DNA of 64,000 bases from Methylocystis sp. B8 (GCF_005771425.1 NZ_VBTZ01000002.1:248001-312000); one strand, 5' to 3'; shown: positions 18,732 to 27,393, counted from the first letter of the stretch. A program made the numbers and translations. The notes: a model not told the origin generated them from the letters alone.

Positions 18732-19867
18732 TCAATAAAAGGAGCAGTTATTGACGAAGACCCTCGCGATTTCCGGATTAAGCCTGCACACGCCATCAGA
18801 CCGGATTACGAAATCCGCCGGATCAAATACGTGGCCTTTTAAGAAATCTAGCACCTTGCGATCCACCAACGGCCGAGCGGCTCCATTAAATCGAAAACAA
18901 ACGCAGCCGAACCACTATTGCCTTCATGCATGACGCCAATCGTCGGATCATAGCCTTCCGCGATGGCGTCAATCTGTAATTGCGATTGCAGCACGCTGTA
19001 GGCATAATTCAAAATTGAATTTACGGGGTGCGACGCGTTTCGATTGCCAGCCTTGTGAAATAACGATGTGCGCTGGCTGATTTCTTTCCACGCGTCTGGA
19101 ATTGGTCGCCTGGAAATTCCCCGCCACTTGATCGGCATGCCTTTCCAGGCGCGGAAATAAGCCGCCGCCGCATTCGCCTCCAGGGCGCGTAATTCGACGA
19201 CACTTTTCGGCTGTCGCGCGTCCAATTTCGTGAGCGTCGCATAGGCAATTTCCATTGCCCTATTCCAGGTGTCATTTTTTCTGACGGATTTTTCGAGCGT
19301 GGTTATTGAATTTTCGATTTTCTGTGTGATTTTCGAAATCGAAAATTCTATCCGCTTATTTTCATCGGCACGCATCTCGCGCTGCCATTGCACACGAAAT
19401 GGGTTGGCGGAATATCCCGATTTCGACGCAACGCAAATGACATCGCCGCGCCAATCAATACGAATTAAATCGATCCGTTGTTCGGCAAGCCATGAGAGGA
19501 CGTCAAAAGAAACCGTTCCGGATCCATCAAGGACAATAATTCGTTCGGGGATCGAAAGCTCGCCTTTGAAGAAGCGAATGACCTCCTGCTTTTGCGGGTA
19601 ATGGGTGAAGCCGTTGCGGATCGTCAGCGTGCCATTTTCAACGCGCAATGTGACTCCATGGCCAGAGAGAATTAGAGGCTGCCGCGGCCTTTCGCGAGCG
19701 GCGCGCCGGGAGCCAGTCTTTTGCGCTCGCTTTGCCCAGAGATTACAGCGCTCGGCCCAGTCCAGATCGTCTTCTTCTAATTCGATGTCGGACGGCACGG
19801 GCTCAGCGCAGCGCAAACGCGATCTGGGCTGAATTGTTTTCCTTCTAGAGCTGCCCAAGGATAGCAA
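18732..19867 (-). CDS. cas1: Cas1 homologue (solo), with a single-base frameshift near its 3' end
   Basis: As it reads, the ORF covers 18848-19867 (339 residues). The catalytic Glu230 (ELRALEANAAAAYF), His314 (IGVMHEGN) and Asp326 (FVFDLMEP) of the Cas1 integrase fold are present, as is the NASHPVNSILNYAYSVLQ helix. After DLMEPL the frame is lost. Reading one base out from about 18873-18877 restores a typical Cas1 ending (RPLVDRKVLDFLKG, DGVCRLNPEIARVF, NNCSFY) to a stop at 18732. An extra 65-residue N-terminal extension precedes the canonical beta domain (LILSGHGVTLRVENGTL). Start is a TTG (19867 or 19858). It is 12 bases after the upstream gene. No cas2, effector or CRISPR array is in the window. 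Confidence 0.88.
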
Positions 19868-19879
19868 TCCTCAAAATAT

Positions 19880-20593
19880 TCAGACGCTTTCTTTTCCGAG
19901 TTTAGCAGCTTCAATCTTCCTGAGAAGGTCCCAGTAGGAATCGTGGCTAGCGAAGCCTCGACGTAAATTCCTGGCCGAGAGGGCGGACTGGAATTCGGGA
20001 GCTTGCTGCAATTTTTGGACCTGCTCAGAGGCTTTTAGGCACTCTGAGGCTTTTTTTCCGAGGTCCGCGATGGTTTCGCTGTCGACGATCGAATTCGAAT
20101 AGCGCCTCAGCGCAGCGATCACGAGGACAAACAAAGCTTGGGTATTCGCTGTTGATTTCCGCGCGTGCAGCGCAGCTTGATGTAGACCGAAGGCTTTCTT
20201 CTCAAAAACCGGCGACGTCGCATCGTAAAAATCAATCAAGAAGCCCATCGCGGTACGCGCGTCGTCTCGCGCCCTTTTCAGCTCATCCTCGGGAAAGTTG
20301 CTGATCTCCACGAGAGTGTGTGTCTCGCCGACCGACGAAACTGCCGCCAACCAGTCCAAGAGCGCTGCGTCCAGCAACAGACGATTTCCGAAAACCTGGT
20401 CTGTATTCGATTGACCGATGCCAAATCCGGCCTCCAGAATGCTCGTGTCTTGATCATCGAGACGTGGGTTGAATTGCCCCGTTGCGCTGCTGAGCATAAT
20501 TCCCAAGAAGGGCAATAGATTATCAGCTCCCAATCTCCTCTTAATTTTCGATAGCCGAGCGTCGCTCGATATCTCGACGATGTGTTCATCCAA
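19880..20593 (-). CDS. Unknown protein of the Cas1/PolB module, C-terminal part of a frameshifted gene
   Basis: 237 codons open in this frame, soluble and mostly helical, with no recognised domain. The frame continues upstream without a convincing start. If the run of eight G (minus strand; C run 20644-20651) is reduced by one, this frame joins smoothly with the preceding ORF (20586-21023) through the sequence GGVRKQNAEREAQNLPSTIL, giving one protein of about 380 residues. I therefore regard the two as one gene, broken by a true mutation, a homopolymer assembly error, or possibly a slippery site. The gene is directly upstream of cas1. Confidence 0.6.
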   Translation of the reverse strand: MDEHIVEISSDARLSKIKRRLGADNLLPFLGIMLSSATGQFNPRLDDQDTSILEAGFGIGQSNTDQVFGNRLLLDAALLDWLAAVSSVGETHTLVEISNFPEDELKRARDDARTAMGFLIDFYDATSPVFEKKAFGLHQAALHARKSTANTQALFVLVIAALRRYSNSIVDSETIADLGKKASECLKASEQVQKLQQAPEFQSALSARNLRRGFASHDSYWDLLRKIEAAKLGKESV

Positions 20594-21023
20594 AATAGTT
20601 GAGGGCAGATTCTGGGCCTCTCGTTCGGCATTTTGTTTGCGAACCCCCCCCTAACAACCGGTCACCAAACCTGGCGATAAGCTTGAGTCTGCGAAACCCG
20701 TGGCATTCGTCTACCTCGTAGCCCTGCCACCATAGACGCCACCCGACGTACGTGAATCTCCGCTTTTCTTCGACAAGCAATCTCTCAATCTCTAGCGCCT
20801 GTGCCGCCGTGCCCACCGGATGATGCGTTTGACTCCCCCTTATACCCTTGGGGTGATCCCAATCGGGAAGCGGCAAAAGCCCTGCTTCACGGCGGCGCTC
20901 CAATCGCCGCTCTAGCGCGGACCTCTTGATCGTGATGCCAGCCGCTTCGAACGCTTGCTGGATGTCTTCGATCGTCTCCCAACCATCAGTCATCGCCCGG
21001 ATCAGCTCCCCGCAGAATGCCAT
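20586..21023 (-). CDS. HTH-like N-terminal part of the frameshifted gene upstream of cas1
   Basis: Encodes an N-terminal region that looks like a winged or simple helix-turn-helix (GWETIEDIQQAFEAAGITIKRSALERRLERRREAGLL) followed by an aromatic-rich segment (RRFTYVGWRLWWQGYEVDECHGF). It terminates about 25 codons after an eight-G run, where a one-base correction fuses it to the next ORF. ATG 21023 is taken as start; TTG 21062 is possible. The divergent HTH gene begins at 21080, so promoter signals for the two arms overlap coding or leader sequence. Confidence 0.55.
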   Translation of the reverse strand: MAFCGELIRAMTDGWETIEDIQQAFEAAGITIKRSALERRLERRREAGLLPLPDWDHPKGIRGSQTHHPVGTAAQALEIERLLVEEKRRFTYVGWRLWWQGYEVDECHGFRRLKLIARFGDRLLGGGSQTKCRTRGPESALNYFG

Positions 21024-21079
21024 TTTCCAGGAATCGCGCGCCTCATTTTCGCGCTCCCTCAAACGTTGGGAGCCGAATC

Positions 21080-21670
21080 ATGGCGACGAAATCCAAGAGA
21101 AAACGAGACTTTCAGGCTGAGTATAAAGCCAGAATCGCGCGCGGGCTGGCAAACGGAAAAAGCCGGTCGCAAGCGCGCGGCCACGCAAGGGCGAGCGATC
21201 TGCCTGATCGCGAGACTGCCCAATTCGTCGACAGGCGCAGCAAGCTCGAAAAAGCCCTCCGGTTAATGAAGCAAGGCTTCTCTCAAAAGGACGCCGCCAA
21301 ATCTGCCGGCATCTCGCCCGAGACGCTACGCCGCTATCAGAAGCAGAACACCAAGTCTCGCCGCGAGGGCGGGCGCTGGGTCATTGTCGACGACCGCCCG
21401 GTCACCGTGCTCATGGCGACGCGTGGCAAGTTGCGCGACGTCACAGTGAGCCGAGACGCGGCGAGCGACATTGGTCGGCACTGGGTGGCGATCAACAAGT
21501 TCCTGGACAGCAACGACCCTTCGCATCTCGCGCCCTTTGTCGGACTTGGCTTGCGCGATACGCGCGGCAAGCTCTGGCCCTTCGAAGCGCGGCCTAATGT
21601 GCTGCGCAAGCTCGATAGCGCGGGCGAGTTCTCCTTCGTCGATATCTACCGCCAGACGGCGCAGCAGTAA
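21080..21670 (+). CDS. HTH-containing protein, first gene of the PolB arm
   Basis: 196 residues. A basic, positively charged N-terminus (ATKSKRKRDFQAEYKARIARG, SRSQARGHARASD) is followed by a clear resolvase/homeodomain-like HTH at about 73-97 (MKQGFSQKDAAKSAGISPETLRRYQK). After it comes a beta-rich domain (GRWVIVDDRPVTVLMATRGK; WVAINKFLDSNDPSHL) without a recognised family. GGGAG seven bases before ATG fixes the start. It may regulate the divergent module or recognise module DNA ends. It is separated by 11 bases from the next gene. Confidence 0.7.
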   Translation: MATKSKRKRDFQAEYKARIARGLANGKSRSQARGHARASDLPDRETAQFVDRRSKLEKALRLMKQGFSQKDAAKSAGISPETLRRYQKQNTKSRREGGRWVIVDDRPVTVLMATRGKLRDVTVSRDAASDIGRHWVAINKFLDSNDPSHLAPFVGLGLRDTRGKLWPFEARPNVLRKLDSAGEFSFVDIYRQTAQQ

Positions 21671-21681
21671 GGAGCGCCGCT

Positions 21682-22149
21682 ATGGACATGTTCGAACGAA
21701 TGAGGAGCCGCGCTCGCGCGCTGTGGCGCGCCGGTCGCAAGGGTCAAAAGCTTTCATCGCTGTGGCGCTTCGAAAACTGGGCCAACGAAGGAACGGAAGA
21801 TCACCATATCGCACGGGCCAAATACGGCGACGGCCTTATCCCAGCGCCGATCGGCATGCATCAAGAGCTGACCCGTCGGCAGATGGAGGAGCATCCGCCT
21901 GAAGGTCCTGATCCCAGCAATCCGCTCGAACGTAAGGGCCGCCTCGCCCTCGGCCTAGCTGACATAGCCGAATGCGTCGCGGACGGCTTGCGCCAGATTG
22001 GGGAAAAGCTAATCGAGGAAGCAAGGACTGGCGCGCGTGATCTGGACGCAGGAGCGGATATAGACTCAGAATTCGCGACCGTTATGCGCCTTTTTAGCGG
22101 GCGGCTCATGGAAATCGAATTGAGCCGAACGCTCGACCTAAAGGAATGA
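21682..22149 (+). CDS. Unknown protein of the PolB arm
   Basis: 155 residues, basic N-terminus and acidic helical C-terminus (ADIAECVADGLRQIGEKLIEE, TVMRLFSGRLMEIELSR). No domain or motif recognised. Tightly packed between the HTH gene and the DNA polymerase (6-base gap to the latter), and preceded by AAGGAG, so a real gene and co-transcribed with the polymerase; a polymerase accessory role would be inference. Confidence 0.65.
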   Translation: MDMFERMRSRARALWRAGRKGQKLSSLWRFENWANEGTEDHHIARAKYGDGLIPAPIGMHQELTRRQMEEHPPEGPDPSNPLERKGRLALGLADIAECVADGLRQIGEKLIEEARTGARDLDAGADIDSEFATVMRLFSGRLMEIELSRTLDLKE

Positions 22150-22155
22150 CATAGG

Positions 22156-25100
22156 ATGCCCAAAATCATCGACCGGAATTCTGAGGAAGCATCGGTTCCG
22201 GTCGATCATCTTCTCATCCAGTTGCGCGCCTATATCGAACGCGCGCCCGAAAAAGCCAAGAAATCCCCAAAAGCAAAAGCCAAGGAGCGGCGGGACGCGG
22301 TCTTCGATCCCGACGCGCCGCGAACGCCGCCGAGCGATTGGGCTCTCATCTTCGACTGTGAGACCCGCACCACTCCAGATCAGCGCTTGCGGTTCGGTGC
22401 CTACCAGCTGCGTTACAAGGGTCAGCTCGGGGAACGCGGGGCGTTTTACGAGCCCAAGTCGCTTACGGCAGCCGAAACGGCGCTCTTGCAGGAATTCATT
22501 GCGAAGGAGGAGCCCGGTCCCGACGCCGAGCGCATTCGCCTGTTGACCCGCGCTGAATTTGTCGAGGAGGTTTTCTACAAATCAGGCTATCTCGTCGGCG
22601 CGCAGATTGTCGGCTTCAATTTGCCTTTCGATCTCTCCCGCCTGGCGATCCGATACGCTTCCGCCCGGCGAAGCATGCGCGGCGGCTTCAGCCTCACCCT
22701 CTGCGAAACACCAGGACGGCCTGCGATTGCCGTGAAGCACCTCTCACAGCGGGCGGCGATGATTCGCTTCACCGGCTTGAGGAAAGACGACGAAACCGAA
22801 GAGGATGACATCGATCCCGACGCGCCGCACGAGAGCGAGGAAAAGGCGGATCCCGATCGTGGGTATTTCGTTGACGTGAAGACGCTCGCGGGGGCGCTGC
22901 TCAGCGGCTCCCATTCACTTGCCTCCCTATCCGAACTGCTGAGCATAGAGACGCGCAAGGTCGAATCGGAGGAGCATGGCGGCCCATTGACGAAAGAATA
23001 TATCCGCTATGGTCTCAATGACGTGCAAACCACCTGGGAATGTTTCGAGAAGCTAACGGAGCGGTTCGAAAGCTTTGAACTGAATGAAACTGGCGCATAT
23101 GACCTCTATAGCGAGGCCAGCCTTGGCAAGGCCTATTTAAAGACAATGGGGGTGACGCCCTGGCGCAAGCTGCAGCCGGAGTTCCCGCCGCAGCTCATCG
23201 GGCAAATTCTCAGTGGCTATTACGGTGGGCGCGCCGAGGTTCATATTCGTCGCCAGATCGTCCCCGTCATTCATTGCGACTTTCTGTCAATGTATCCCAC
23301 CGTCTGCACGCTAACGGGGCTGTGGGATTTCGTTTGCGCAAAGGGGGTCAAACATCTCGACGACACGCAGGCGGCCCGCGAGTTTGTTGATCGACCCGCG
23401 TCGGAGCTGATCGAAAATCTTCAGCAAAAGGACGCCTGGTCGTCTCTCGCTGCGCTCGTGCAGGTTGAACCCAAGGACGATGTCTTTCCCGTCCGCGCCA
23501 AATATGATTCGCTTGTCGACGGCGTCGCGCCTCCAGCGACGATCGGCCTCAACTATCTGTCGAGCAAGGAACCCATATGGTTCACATTGGCGGACGTGCT
23601 CGTCTCCAAAATATTGACTGGCCGAACGCCGAAAATTCTCAGTGCCGTCCGCTTCGAGCCGATGGAAAAACAGGACGGCCTTGAGCCCATCACTGTCGCG
23701 GGCGAAACGATCGACCCTACGAAAGACGACTTTTATCGACGCCTGATCATTCATCGCAACGCTCTCAAGGCCAAAGCTGACGCCGTAGCCAGCGAGGCTG
23801 AGAAGCCGCCCCTCGAGAGCGACCAGCAAGGCGTCAAGATTCTCGCCAATGCGACGAGCTATGGGATCTTCGCCGAGTTGAACGTGGAGGATTATCGCAC
23901 AGCCAAACCTATGATTGCCTATGGCGCAAAGTCGCAGGCATTCAAATTCAAATCGAAGAAATTCGAAAAGCCGGGTCGATATTTTCACCCACTGCTCGGG
24001 GCGCTGATCACCGGAGCCGCCCGGCTGATGTTGGCGCTCGCCGAAAAACAGGTCATCGAACAAGGACTGGATTGGGCTTTTTGCGATACCGACAGCATCG
24101 CCATCGCCAACGCCGCAAATCTCCCGCTCGAAGAGTTCAAAGCGAAGGCACTAAAGGTCCATGATTGGTTCAGGGATTTGAACCCCTATGGCGAGGATAA
24201 ATCGATCCTGCAGCTCGAGAAGGTGAACTTCCCCAAGGGAAGAAACGGCGACCTCGAAGCCCTCGATCCGCCCTTCTGCCTGGCGATTTCGGCTAAGCGT
24301 TATGTCCTGTTCAACCGACACGACGGAGCACCGGTCATCCGCAAAGCGTCTGGGCATGGCCTTGGTCATCTGCTTGCGCCCTATGACGAACCCGCCAAGG
24401 AGCGCCGCTTGCGCATCAAGCGCATTGGGGTGCCGCTCTGGCAGGAAGACATCTGGAAAGAGATCATCCGCGCCGCGGATAGCGACGCACCGGACCAGAC
24501 CCGATTCATGGATATGGCCGGTTTCGAGGTCCTGGCGGCGAGTCCGTATGCGGCCACAACGCCGGAGCTTTTACGCTGGTTCGACGGCTACAACGACCGT
24601 CACAAGGACGGCGAAAAGGTCTTTCCCTTTGGCTTCTTGCTGTCGCTTCAGTCGAAGTCGCGAATAGAAATGGCGAAAGACGAGCCAGAAGCGCTTTCTG
24701 ACGACCTTTGGCAAAGACGTGAGCCGCGCCCCGCCGCGCCCTTTTTCAAACATGCAATCGACGCCAAGAATCACGCCTTCGATCGCGAGCGCAATGAGCC
24801 AATCCCGTCGTCCTGGCTCAAATCCCATGGCCGCAGCCTCGTCCGCTACCACCTTCATCAGGAATCAAAATTCTGGGGTGGCGAATATGATCAGCGCGGA
24901 CCGTTGCGCCGCCGTCATGTCCACGCCTTGTCCCTGCAGCCGATCGGCAAGGAGTCCGACAATCTCGAAGAGAATGAACTCATCGGTGAAGACGCGGGGC
25001 CAATTGAGCATCCAATGGAGTCGAGCGGCCAGAGGAAGCTAGCGGCATTCGTCTTGGAGACGCTCAAGCAATTCGAGATCAGCGATCGGGACCTGATCGG

Positions 25101-25398
25101 CAGGGCGAACGTTTCACACCATACGCTCGCATCCTTGCGCGGCCGCAAGGGCATCTCGGATGACTCCCTTCAGCGACTTGTGCGCGCCGCGGAGGAGTTG
25201 CGGCAAGAGGTAGAGTCGGTTGCTTCAGAAAATGAGCGATGGCTTGAAAAACTGAGAGAGATTTGTGACCAGGTGGGCGGGCGGAATAAATCGGCGAAAT
25301 TGCTTAGCGTCAGCGGGCCGTATCTTGGGCGGGTGATGAGCGGGAAAAAGCCGATGACTGTGGAGATGGTTGAGAGGCTCAAGGAATTTAAGATTTAG
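22156..25398 (+). CDS. Family B DNA polymerase with 3'-5' exonuclease and C-terminal HTH region
   Basis: 1080 residues. Exonuclease motifs: ExoI IFDCET (Asp67, Glu69), ExoII VGFNLPFD (Asn155, Asp159), ExoIII YGLND (Tyr285, Asp289). Polymerase motifs: A DFLSMYPTV (Asp375), B KILANATSYG (Lys561-Gly570), C FCDTDSIAI (Asp644, Asp646). All catalytic residues are intact, so both activities are expected. The last 110 residues (from about 973) contain two HTH-like stretches (DRDLIGRANVSHHTLASLRG; GRNKSAKLLSVSGPYLGRVM) that are not part of standard PolB. Viral, plasmid and casposon PolBs are the natural comparison; bacterial chromosomal Pol II is organised differently. It is the last gene of the rightward arm divergent from cas1. 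Confidence 0.9.
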   Translation: MPKIIDRNSEEASVPVDHLLIQLRAYIERAPEKAKKSPKAKAKERRDAVFDPDAPRTPPSDWALIFDCETRTTPDQRLRFGAYQLRYKGQLGERGAFYEPKSLTAAETALLQEFIAKEEPGPDAERIRLLTRAEFVEEVFYKSGYLVGAQIVGFNLPFDLSRLAIRYASARRSMRGGFSLTLCETPGRPAIAVKHLSQRAAMIRFTGLRKDDETEEDDIDPDAPHESEEKADPDRGYFVDVKTLAGALLSGSHSLASLSELLSIETRKVESEEHGGPLTKEYIRYGLNDVQTTWECFEKLTERFESFELNETGAYDLYSEASLGKAYLKTMGVTPWRKLQPEFPPQLIGQILSGYYGGRAEVHIRRQIVPVIHCDFLSMYPTVCTLTGLWDFVCAKGVKHLDDTQAAREFVDRPASELIENLQQKDAWSSLAALVQVEPKDDVFPVRAKYDSLVDGVAPPATIGLNYLSSKEPIWFTLADVLVSKILTGRTPKILSAVRFEPMEKQDGLEPITVAGETIDPTKDDFYRRLIIHRNALKAKADAVASEAEKPPLESDQQGVKILANATSYGIFAELNVEDYRTAKPMIAYGAKSQAFKFKSKKFEKPGRYFHPLLGALITGAARLMLALAEKQVIEQGLDWAFCDTDSIAIANAANLPLEEFKAKALKVHDWFRDLNPYGEDKSILQLEKVNFPKGRNGDLEALDPPFCLAISAKRYVLFNRHDGAPVIRKASGHGLGHLLAPYDEPAKERRLRIKRIGVPLWQEDIWKEIIRAADSDAPDQTRFMDMAGFEVLAASPYAATTPELLRWFDGYNDRHKDGEKVFPFGFLLSLQSKSRIEMAKDEPEALSDDLWQRREPRPAAPFFKHAIDAKNHAFDRERNEPIPSSWLKSHGRSLVRYHLHQESKFWGGEYDQRGPLRRRHVHALSLQPIGKESDNLEENELIGEDAGPIEHPMESSGQRKLAAFVLETLKQFEISDRDLIGRANVSHHTLASLRGRKGISDDSLQRLVRAAEELRQEVESVASENERWLEKLREICDQVGGRNKSAKLLSVSGPYLGRVMSGKKPMTVEMVERLKEFKI

Positions 25399-25861
25399 TT
25401 GGAACATCCGCGCATGGACGCGGCGTAGTAGGATCCGGACCGGCTATCGGGTCCGAGCTGGCCGCCACGGGGGCATTGTCTCGCAAAACGGATATTGGAA
25501 ACGATTGCCGTAAGACCGGATTTGACCCTGAGCGGACCTGCGCCCAAACTACGCGCCACATGGCGAGATCGCGCTGGAGACCTTCGAGTTGTAGGCGAAC
25601 CCGAACAACGATGCGCGTTGCGTGAGTGATCAGCATCAATCGCCGTTAAGATCGCAGATGCTGCTCACCGTCGACCCTAGGGCAAATCGCAGTGCACGCC
25701 TCTGCTTTTCTGCGAAGGAAAACGAGCGATCCGCGAACCCTGACACCTTCCCCACCAGCAAGGCCCGGCCGCGCAGTTCCGTCGAGTCGGACATTCAAGA
25801 TCCAGATAGCGGACCGTTCTAAGTTGCAACCAGCCAACGTCGAAGCTTGGCGCGAATCCAG
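25399..25861. other. Intergenic region right of the PolB gene
   Basis: 463 bases with no supported gene. A short hairpin (CGGACC at 25436-25441 pairing with GGTCCG at 25450-25455) lies 38 bases after the polymerase stop but has no T-run. No repeat array and no inverted match to 17786-18081 could be seen. It may contain the right boundary of the Cas1/PolB module. Confidence 0.45.
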
Positions 25862-26995
25862 CTAAGATGATGGGAGTGGCCTGATACCTGACTCAGAAAG
25901 CCTTCGCAAAAGGTCACTTCGTATGTGATCAATGATAAGCGTACTCATTTCGCAATAGAAATACTTGTTGGCAAACGACTTATTCTTGTCAGACCTGAAA
26001 TTTGTACATCCAGACCTGCACACATCGAAATAGTCACATTCGAGGCACTCTTTCGCGAACATTAAAGTGCTATTCTTGCAAACTTTGCAGAGAGTAGGAT
26101 GAACCTTAATGGTTTCGAGCCGATGCGTCTGCAGAGTTCCCAGCGGCTCCGGAAATGTTGATAGCAGGTCATCACAAGGGTAGATTGATCCATCTGGCAG
26201 AACGGTAATTATGTACGAACAGTCGTCACTAAAAATGCACGTGTCGGGTGCTGCACCGAGCAACAGTTGGGTGTAATCACGTAGGCGACGGACACAAATT
26301 TCGCTGTTCGCCTCGTCCATCCATTCGTCGTAAACGTCGATAAAGAACTGGGCAAACTCCCTCTGCGAGGGCATACTAGCGAGATCAATTGTGGTATGCT
26401 GCAAGCTTGCATGGGGTAGCAGGAAATCCATCCACACAGTGTCCATGGAACGAAAATAGCGGTAAATTTCAGCTCCGCGACGCATAGCGGCTGGTCCGAG
26501 AACGCAGAGTATCTGCAGCGGGTGTCCCTCTGACCGTAGCGCTTCGATACCCTGGATTACCTTAGCTGACGTCGGATGACCGGCATGGTCGACTCTCAGT
26601 GCGTCGTTGACCTCTGGTGGGCCATCCAGGCTAATAGAAGTTACTATCCCTAAGTCCTTGAGTAGTCGGGCGTAATGTCGAGTGAGTCTGACTCCGTTCG
26701 TTTGGAGTAGATGCGTAACCTTCGTGCTTGGCAGGTACTTCTGTTGAAATTCATATACGCTTTCGTAGAAGCTGGGTGGTTGTAACAGAGGCTCCCCGCC
26801 ATGCCAATAAAACGTGAATCGTGACAGTTCTTGTGATTGAACATATTCAGATATTCTCGAGAAAAGAGATTCAAGCACATCAATATCCATTAAGATCAGC
26901 TTCTTAGACCCGAAGCCGTAATGGTCAACATAGCAATATTTGCAAGCGATATTACACCCTTGCGTGACCTTAACGATGGCATGCGTAATAGCCAT
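25862..26995 (-). CDS. Radical SAM/SPASM peptide-modifying enzyme
   Basis: 377 residues from ATG 26995, chosen for its ideal AGGAGG ribosome site; the 40 upstream codons are rejected. The radical SAM cluster motif is CNIACKYC (Cys14, Cys18, Cys21), followed by FYWHGGEPLLQP and TNGVRL. The C-terminal 100 residues hold a SPASM domain with auxiliary-cluster cysteines (CDDLL, CKVCKN, CLECDYFDVCRSGC, FYCE). Enzymes of this architecture install crosslinks or other radical modifications on ribosomal peptides. The precursor gene lies 143 bases upstream, so a RiPP maturase that makes a carbon-carbon or related crosslink at the Trp is likely; the exact chemistry is inference. Confidence 0.88.
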   Translation of the reverse strand: MAITHAIVKVTQGCNIACKYCYVDHYGFGSKKLILMDIDVLESLFSRISEYVQSQELSRFTFYWHGGEPLLQPPSFYESVYEFQQKYLPSTKVTHLLQTNGVRLTRHYARLLKDLGIVTSISLDGPPEVNDALRVDHAGHPTSAKVIQGIEALRSEGHPLQILCVLGPAAMRRGAEIYRYFRSMDTVWMDFLLPHASLQHTTIDLASMPSQREFAQFFIDVYDEWMDEANSEICVRRLRDYTQLLLGAAPDTCIFSDDCSYIITVLPDGSIYPCDDLLSTFPEPLGTLQTHRLETIKVHPTLCKVCKNSTLMFAKECLECDYFDVCRSGCTNFRSDKNKSFANKYFYCEMSTLIIDHIRSDLLRRLSESGIRPLPSS

Positions 26996-27138
26996 GCTCG
27001 GTCCTCCTAGTTCAATACTTTGGTCGCTGACAGCCCGTTCAAAATCAAAAAAGCACGTTGTCGCAAAACAGTTCCGATCTGTGTCACTTTGGCAAAGCGG
27101 CACAGATCGGTGCATGAATTATCGAGGGTCAGTGCTGC

Positions 27139-27393
27139 TTATTTTTGTTTTGTTTCCAACCCGGGAACGTCAACCATGGTCGGAAGCTCTCTCTGAAGGG
27201 CCCCTCGACTCCACCCCCCTTGGATATGGTCTCCCCCACGACTCCATCCACCTTGAATATGATCGCTGGCTTTTAGGTCAGCAAAGCCCACGTCAGAGGC
27301 GCGCGCCACCGATACTAAGTCTTGAAGAAGCGAGTTGTTTATCTGGCGGATGTCGTCGATTGCCAAGTCACCAAATTCAATCTTTTTTGCCAT
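27139..27393 (-). CDS. RiPP precursor peptide with two DHIQGGWSRG repeats
   Basis: 84 residues starting at ATG 27393 behind AGGAG. Residues 1-43 look like a leader (MAKKIEFGDLAIDD, then a helical INNSLLQDLVSVARASD). Residues 44-65 are two 11-residue units DHIQGGWSRG(G/A). A 19-residue hydrophilic tail follows. The two units are identical in protein for ten residues but use different codons, so selection acted on the peptide. With a radical SAM/SPASM gene immediately downstream on the same strand, this is a strong candidate precursor; the Trp-Ser-Arg tripeptide in each unit fits the aromatic-X-X pattern used by cyclophane-forming maturases. Confidence 0.8.
   Translation of the reverse strand: MAKKIEFGDLAIDDIRQINNSLLQDLVSVARASDVGFADLKASDHIQGGWSRGGDHIQGGWSRGALQRELPTMVDVPGLETKQK
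27202..27264 (-). repeat. Tandem peptide repeat in the RiPP precursor core
   Basis: Two adjacent units coding for Asp-His-Ile-Gln-Gly-Gly-Trp-Ser-Arg-Gly, separated by one Gly. DNA identity is lower than protein identity because several third codon positions differ (for example GGT GGA versus GGG GGG for the Gly pair). Confidence 0.85.

Noticed and set aside
25399-25861. Short frames of 60-83 codons after PolB
   Set aside because: No ribosome sites, no recognisable sequence, and overlapping frames on both strands.
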